Origin: Ideonella sp.
Lineage (GTDB): Bacteria; Pseudomonadota; Gammaproteobacteria; Burkholderiales; Burkholderiaceae_C
Assembly: GCF_016702655.1 (NCBI RefSeq)
Contig: NZ_JADJDO010000002.1
Coordinates: 124,001 to 188,000, forward strand
DNA: 64,000 nt
Direction of reading: 5' to 3'
In this document: piece by piece, positions 60,871 through 64,000 of the stretch
Numbering within the stretch: position 1 is the first letter of the stretch
Layout of the letters: every line of letters starts with the position of its first letter
The notes under the pieces: generated by a model
Databases searched by the model: none
The model's input: the letters and a program-made list of their open reading frames with translations, nothing else
Told to the model about the DNA's origin: nothing
Translations under genes and position numbers: made by a program

Positions 60871-62064
60871 TCAGCCTCCAAGCGCCAACTGCGCCGGCGT
60901 GCGCAGCGCATGCCAGACCGCCATCAGGCTCGCGAGCACGCCGCCGGCGAGCATCACCGCGAAGGTGATCGCCGTCTCGGGCCCGAGAAAGGCGAGGGTG
61001 CGCGGGAAGTTGGGCGCGATCAGTTCGCGCAGCGCATAGGCGAGGGCGAAGCTCGCCAGCGTCAGCAGCAGCGACTGCGTCATGATCAGGCGCACGATCA
61101 GCGCGTTGGGCGCGCCGATCAGCTTGAGCGTCGCGATGGCCTTGATCTTCTCGATCGTCAGCACGTAGACGATGAGCGCGATGATGACGATCGAAACCAG
61201 GATCAGCAGCGTGCGAAACAGTCCGAGCACGGCCGACATGCGCGCGAGGCGCCCTTCGAGCATCAGCGCGCGCTCCTCGTCCGTCGTGTAGACGTTCAGG
61301 TAGAGCCAGTCGCGGATGTGCTGCGCCACGGCCTCGCCATCGGCGCCGGGCGCGAGCTCGACGAGCACGGCGTTGATGGTGCCCGCGCCGTCGGCGAGCA
61401 GCGGCAGCAGCCGCGCCGCCTGCTCGGCCGAATAGCCGGCGCGGTCCAGGCGCTTCAGGTTGGCCGCCTTCGCGGCGTCGATGGCGCGCCGGTCCTGGTC
61501 GAACTGCACCTTCTGTGCGTCGGCGAGCGCCATGTAGACGAGCGGGTTGCCGCCCGAATCGACCGCGCCGCTCGTGATCCCGACCACGGTGTAGTGGTCG
61601 GTGCCGAGCGCCACGCGCTCGCCGAGCGCGAGGCCCAGCTTGCGGTCGGCCACCATCTCGTAGTGCGGCGCCGCGATCGCGCGCCCCTGCACGAGCCGGC
61701 CCGGGCCGCCCGCGCCGCCGAAGATGTCGTAGCCGATCACGGTGAACTGCTGCTCGCGCCCGCCGATCTCGCGCTGCGCGGTGTAGAGCGCGAGCGGGCT
61801 CGCGCGTGCGACGCCGGGCGTTGCGGCGACGCTCTTGTAGGCGTCCTGCGGGATGCGCGAGGCCTCGTTGAACGGCCCGCCGCGGCCGCGCTCGACGACC
61901 CACAGGTCGGTCGCGGTGTGCTCGATCAGCCACACGCCGTCCTGGATGTTGCCCTGGTAGATGCCGTTCATCACGAGCACGATCGCGAGCAGCATCGCAA
62001 CGCCGGCGATCGTCGCCAGGAACTTGCCGAGGTGGCGGCGGATGTCCTTGAGCGCGAGTTCCAT
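60871..62064 (-). CDS. FtsX-fold ABC transporter permease (DevC-like)
   Basis: This 397-residue permease has the N-terminal helix (LATIAGVAMLLAIVLVMNGI), a large periplasmic MacB-type domain of about 200 residues, and three C-terminal helices beginning FRTLLILVSIVIIALIVYVL. The motif EKIKAIATLKLIGAPN is typical of FtsX-like permeases. One base separates its stop from the ATPase start region, and it lies 17 bp after the adaptor gene. It acts in export or in extraction of membrane lipids or proteins. Confidence 0.93.
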   Translation of the reverse strand: MELALKDIRRHLGKFLATIAGVAMLLAIVLVMNGIYQGNIQDGVWLIEHTATDLWVVERGRGGPFNEASRIPQDAYKSVAATPGVARASPLALYTAQREIGGREQQFTVIGYDIFGGAGGPGRLVQGRAIAAPHYEMVADRKLGLALGERVALGTDHYTVVGITSGAVDSGGNPLVYMALADAQKVQFDQDRRAIDAAKAANLKRLDRAGYSAEQAARLLPLLADGAGTINAVLVELAPGADGEAVAQHIRDWLYLNVYTTDEERALMLEGRLARMSAVLGLFRTLLILVSIVIIALIVYVLTIEKIKAIATLKLIGAPNALIVRLIMTQSLLLTLASFALAYALRELIAPNFPRTLAFLGPETAITFAVMLAGGVLASLMAVWHALRTPAQLALGG

Positions 62065-62081
62065 CGCGGCCGATGCCGGCG

Positions 62082-63233
62082 TCAGGGCCTGGCAGATTCC
62101 GCCGGCCGCACGCGCTGGCCGGCGCGCACGCCTTCGGCCGCGGCGGCGATCGTCTCGCCGCCCGCGAGGCCCTTGCGCACGAGCGCCCGGTGCTCGTCGG
62201 CGCCGCCGGTCTCGACCGGCTGGAAGCGCGTGCGCCCGGCGTCGATCACGAGCACGCCCTGCACGCCGGCGCGGTCGCGCGCCAGCGCGGCGAGCGGGAC
62301 GAGGATGCCGAGGTCCTCGCCGACGGCGATTGCGACTTCGGCCTCCTGGTCGATCGCGAAGCGCCTGGGCACGACATCGAAGGCGACATGCACGTCGAGC
62401 TCGCGCGTCGCCGCATCGGACTGGCGCGCGATGCGCGCCACCTTGCCGGTCACGACCTCGCCGCTGCGCAGCCGGATGCTCGCCGCCTGGCCCGGCATCA
62501 CGCGGCCGACCACCGACTCGTCGACGCGCGTCGCGACCCACAGCGACGCCGGGTCGACGATCTTCAGGAGCGGCGTGCCCGGAACCACGCTGCTGCCGGC
62601 CTCGGCCAGGCGCTGGATCACGACGCCGTCCATCGGCGCGACGATGCGCGTGTAGGAGAGCACCGCGTCCGCATAACGTGCCTCCTGCGTCAGCGTGCGT
62701 GCATCCGCCTCGCGCGCGGCGAGCGTGGCGCGCGCGGCATCGACGCCCGCCACGGCCGCTGCCGCGGCCGAGTTGGACGCGTCGACGACGGCCTGCGAGA
62801 CGAAGCCCTGCGCCAGCAGCTCGGCGTCGCGGCGCTGCTTGCTGCGCGCCAGGTCGAGGTCGGCCTGCGCCTTGGCGAGCGCGGCGCGCGCGCCCTCGGT
62901 GTTGCGCGCGAGCGCCTCCTGCTGGCCGGCGACGACGCCGCGGCGCGCAGCGAGGTCGCGGTCGTCGAGCGTGACGAGCAACTGGCCCGCGTGCACCGCG
63001 TCTCCGACATCGGCATGCACCTGCGTCACGGTGGCGCCGACGCGCGCCGCGAGCGTGACCGGGACGCGCGCCTGCACGCTGCCCGGCCCGACCACGCGCG
63101 CGGCGATGGCGCCCGGCGCCGCGACCACCGTCGCGACCTCGACCGCGCGCGCGAAGCGCCACCACGCCGCGCCGCCGGCGCCGACGAGCAGCAGCGTGGC
63201 CAGGGCGAGCAGGAGCAGGCGCTTGCGGTTCAT
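62082..63233 (-). CDS. HlyD/MacA-like periplasmic adaptor
   Basis: This 383-residue protein has one N-terminal membrane anchor (LLLLALATLLLVGAGGAAWW). A lipoyl-like half motif follows (VTQVHADVGDAVHAGQLLVT). A helical hairpin of about residues 105-195 rich in Ala and Arg comes next, then the second lipoyl half (IVAPMDGVVIQRLAEAGSSV) and beta-barrel. It connects the ABC permease with an outer-membrane channel. It begins 10 bp after the SoxH-like gene ends, so all five genes look like one operon. Confidence 0.93.
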   Translation of the reverse strand: MNRKRLLLLALATLLLVGAGGAAWWRFARAVEVATVVAAPGAIAARVVGPGSVQARVPVTLAARVGATVTQVHADVGDAVHAGQLLVTLDDRDLAARRGVVAGQQEALARNTEGARAALAKAQADLDLARSKQRRDAELLAQGFVSQAVVDASNSAAAAAVAGVDAARATLAAREADARTLTQEARYADAVLSYTRIVAPMDGVVIQRLAEAGSSVVPGTPLLKIVDPASLWVATRVDESVVGRVMPGQAASIRLRSGEVVTGKVARIARQSDAATRELDVHVAFDVVPRRFAIDQEAEVAIAVGEDLGILVPLAALARDRAGVQGVLVIDAGRTRFQPVETGGADEHRALVRKGLAGGETIAAAAEGVRAGQRVRPAESARP

Positions 63234-63243
63234 CGCTGCGCGC

Positions 63244-64000
63244 CTATTCGAATTCGAGCTCGAGGTAGACGCGGCTCGCGTTGCCCGGCATCAGCTCGGT
63301 CGCGTTGGCGAGCGACTGCCAGCGGCTGCCATCGAAACTCTTGATCGCGGCGCTCATGTCCTGCCCGGCATCGACGGCGCTCTTCATGTGCGCGCGCAGC
63401 GCGCGCAGGTAGTCGCGCGTCTGCGCCTGCGCGGTCGCGAGGTCGGTCACGCGGCCATGCCCGGGAACGATCTTCGCGGGTGCGAGGCGCTCGATCTCGG
63501 CAAAGGTCGCAAGCCAGGCCTTTGTGCGACTGACAGGGAGTCACGCCCAGCAGCCGGTCGACGTAGACCACGTCGCCGCTGAACAGCACGCGCTCGCGCG
63601 GCAGCCAGACCATCATGTCGCCCGGCGTGTGGGCGCCGCCGCGGTGGCGCAGTTCGATCGCCACGCCGCCGAGCTCGAGCTTCGCGTCGTCGGTCGCAAT
63701 CCAGCGCGCCGCCAGCGTCGGCACGGTGCCTTCGGCGCGCGGCCCGAGCGCTGCGCGCAGCGCCTCGAGCTGGTCGTTGCCGCGGCTGCGCATGTCGGCC
63801 TCGGCCTTGGCGTGGGCGATGATCTCGGCCCCCTGGGCCTTGAACCAGCCGTTGCCGAGCCAGCGGTGGTCCTGCCCGCCGGTGTTGATCACCCAGCGCA
63901 GCGGCTGCGCGGTCACGCGGCGCACCGCGTCGTGGATCTGGCGCGCGCTTTCGAAGGTGGCGCCGCTGTCGATCAGCAGCGCGCCCGCCGGCGTGACGAC
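63244..64000 (-). CDS. SoxH-like metallo-beta-lactamase-fold protein (5' end outside window, one frameshift)
   Basis: The gene enters from beyond the window edge. Coding begins with VVTPAGALLIDSGATFESAR and runs to SGDVVYVDRLLGV, then shifts frame. One extra base at about 63535-63538 must be removed to continue with VSRTKAWLATFAEIERLAP, VPGHGRVTDLATAQ and the end VYLELEFE. The fold is recognisable (HTPGDMMVWLP, FSGDVVYVD, VPGHG). The usual HxHxDH metal motif, however, reads NTGGQDHRWLGN, with the first two histidines missing. SoxH-type proteins occur with sox genes and their role is unclear. Confidence 0.8.

Overview
The window is very GC-rich, densely coded DNA from a sulfur-oxidising proteobacterium. 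Gene content and order (reverse-type dsrABEFHCMKLJOPN, aprBA with QmoAB-HdrCB, soeABC, soxYZAXB, GC-rich intergenic repeats) point to a betaproteobacterium, probably Burkholderiales-like. This placement is inferred from family knowledge, not from a search. Nearly the whole 64 kb is one sulfur-lithotrophy supercluster. No tRNA, rRNA, CRISPR array, prophage or intact insertion sequence was seen.

Layout. 1-1.9 kb (minus): four-gene operon with a small unknown protein, a Cas6-like protein, a DsrC/TusE-like protein lacking its cysteines, and an unknown 203-aa protein. 2.2-16.5 kb (plus): dsrABEFHCMKLJOPN, a second cysteine-less DsrC paralogue, dsrR, a siroheme methyltransferase and an SCP2-like secreted protein. 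16.9-19.6 kb (minus): an NTF2-like protein and a NarL-type two-component system. 19.8-23.6 kb (plus): sat and aprBA. 23.6-26.7 kb: a Phd/VapC-like pair, a YkgJ protein, a sulfurtransferase and a fourth DsrC-like protein. 27.3-30.9 kb: rhodanese, EnvZ/OmpR-type pair, cytochrome c and a small membrane protein. 30.9-36.9 kb (minus): metallophosphoesterase-qmoA-qmoB-hdrC-hdrB. 37.1-45.3 kb (plus): soeABC with sulfite-export and stress accessories and a CMD-Rieske fusion. 45.3-52.9 kb (plus): FadL-type porin, sqr, soxYZAXB and cytochrome c4. 53-64 kb (mostly minus): serine hydrolase, GFA protein, fccAB, a second DsrMK-like pair, then an ABC efflux operon with a SoxH-like metallohydrolase.

How it fits together (established pathway logic). 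Sulfide enters through SQR and FccAB. Thiosulfate is oxidised by SoxYZAXB; no soxCD is visible, so sulfane sulfur should be stored and passed through DsrEFH to DsrC. DsrAB with DsrL oxidises it to sulfite, and DsrMKJOP handles DsrC trisulfide and electrons. Sulfite goes to sulfate by SoeABC directly, or through AprBA/QmoAB-HdrCB and Sat with substrate-level ATP formation.

Two things stand out. First, the promoters of dsrA, sat and soeA share an inverted repeat (TA-CCC-N4-GGG-TA type) followed exactly 23 bp later by a -10-like hexamer. This suggests one regulon, possibly run by the NarL-type pair beside sat. Second, dsrP, sat, aprA, the antitoxin and the SoxH-like gene all carry single-base frameshifts, most in or beside G/C runs. 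This looks more like sequence error in the assembly than gene decay.
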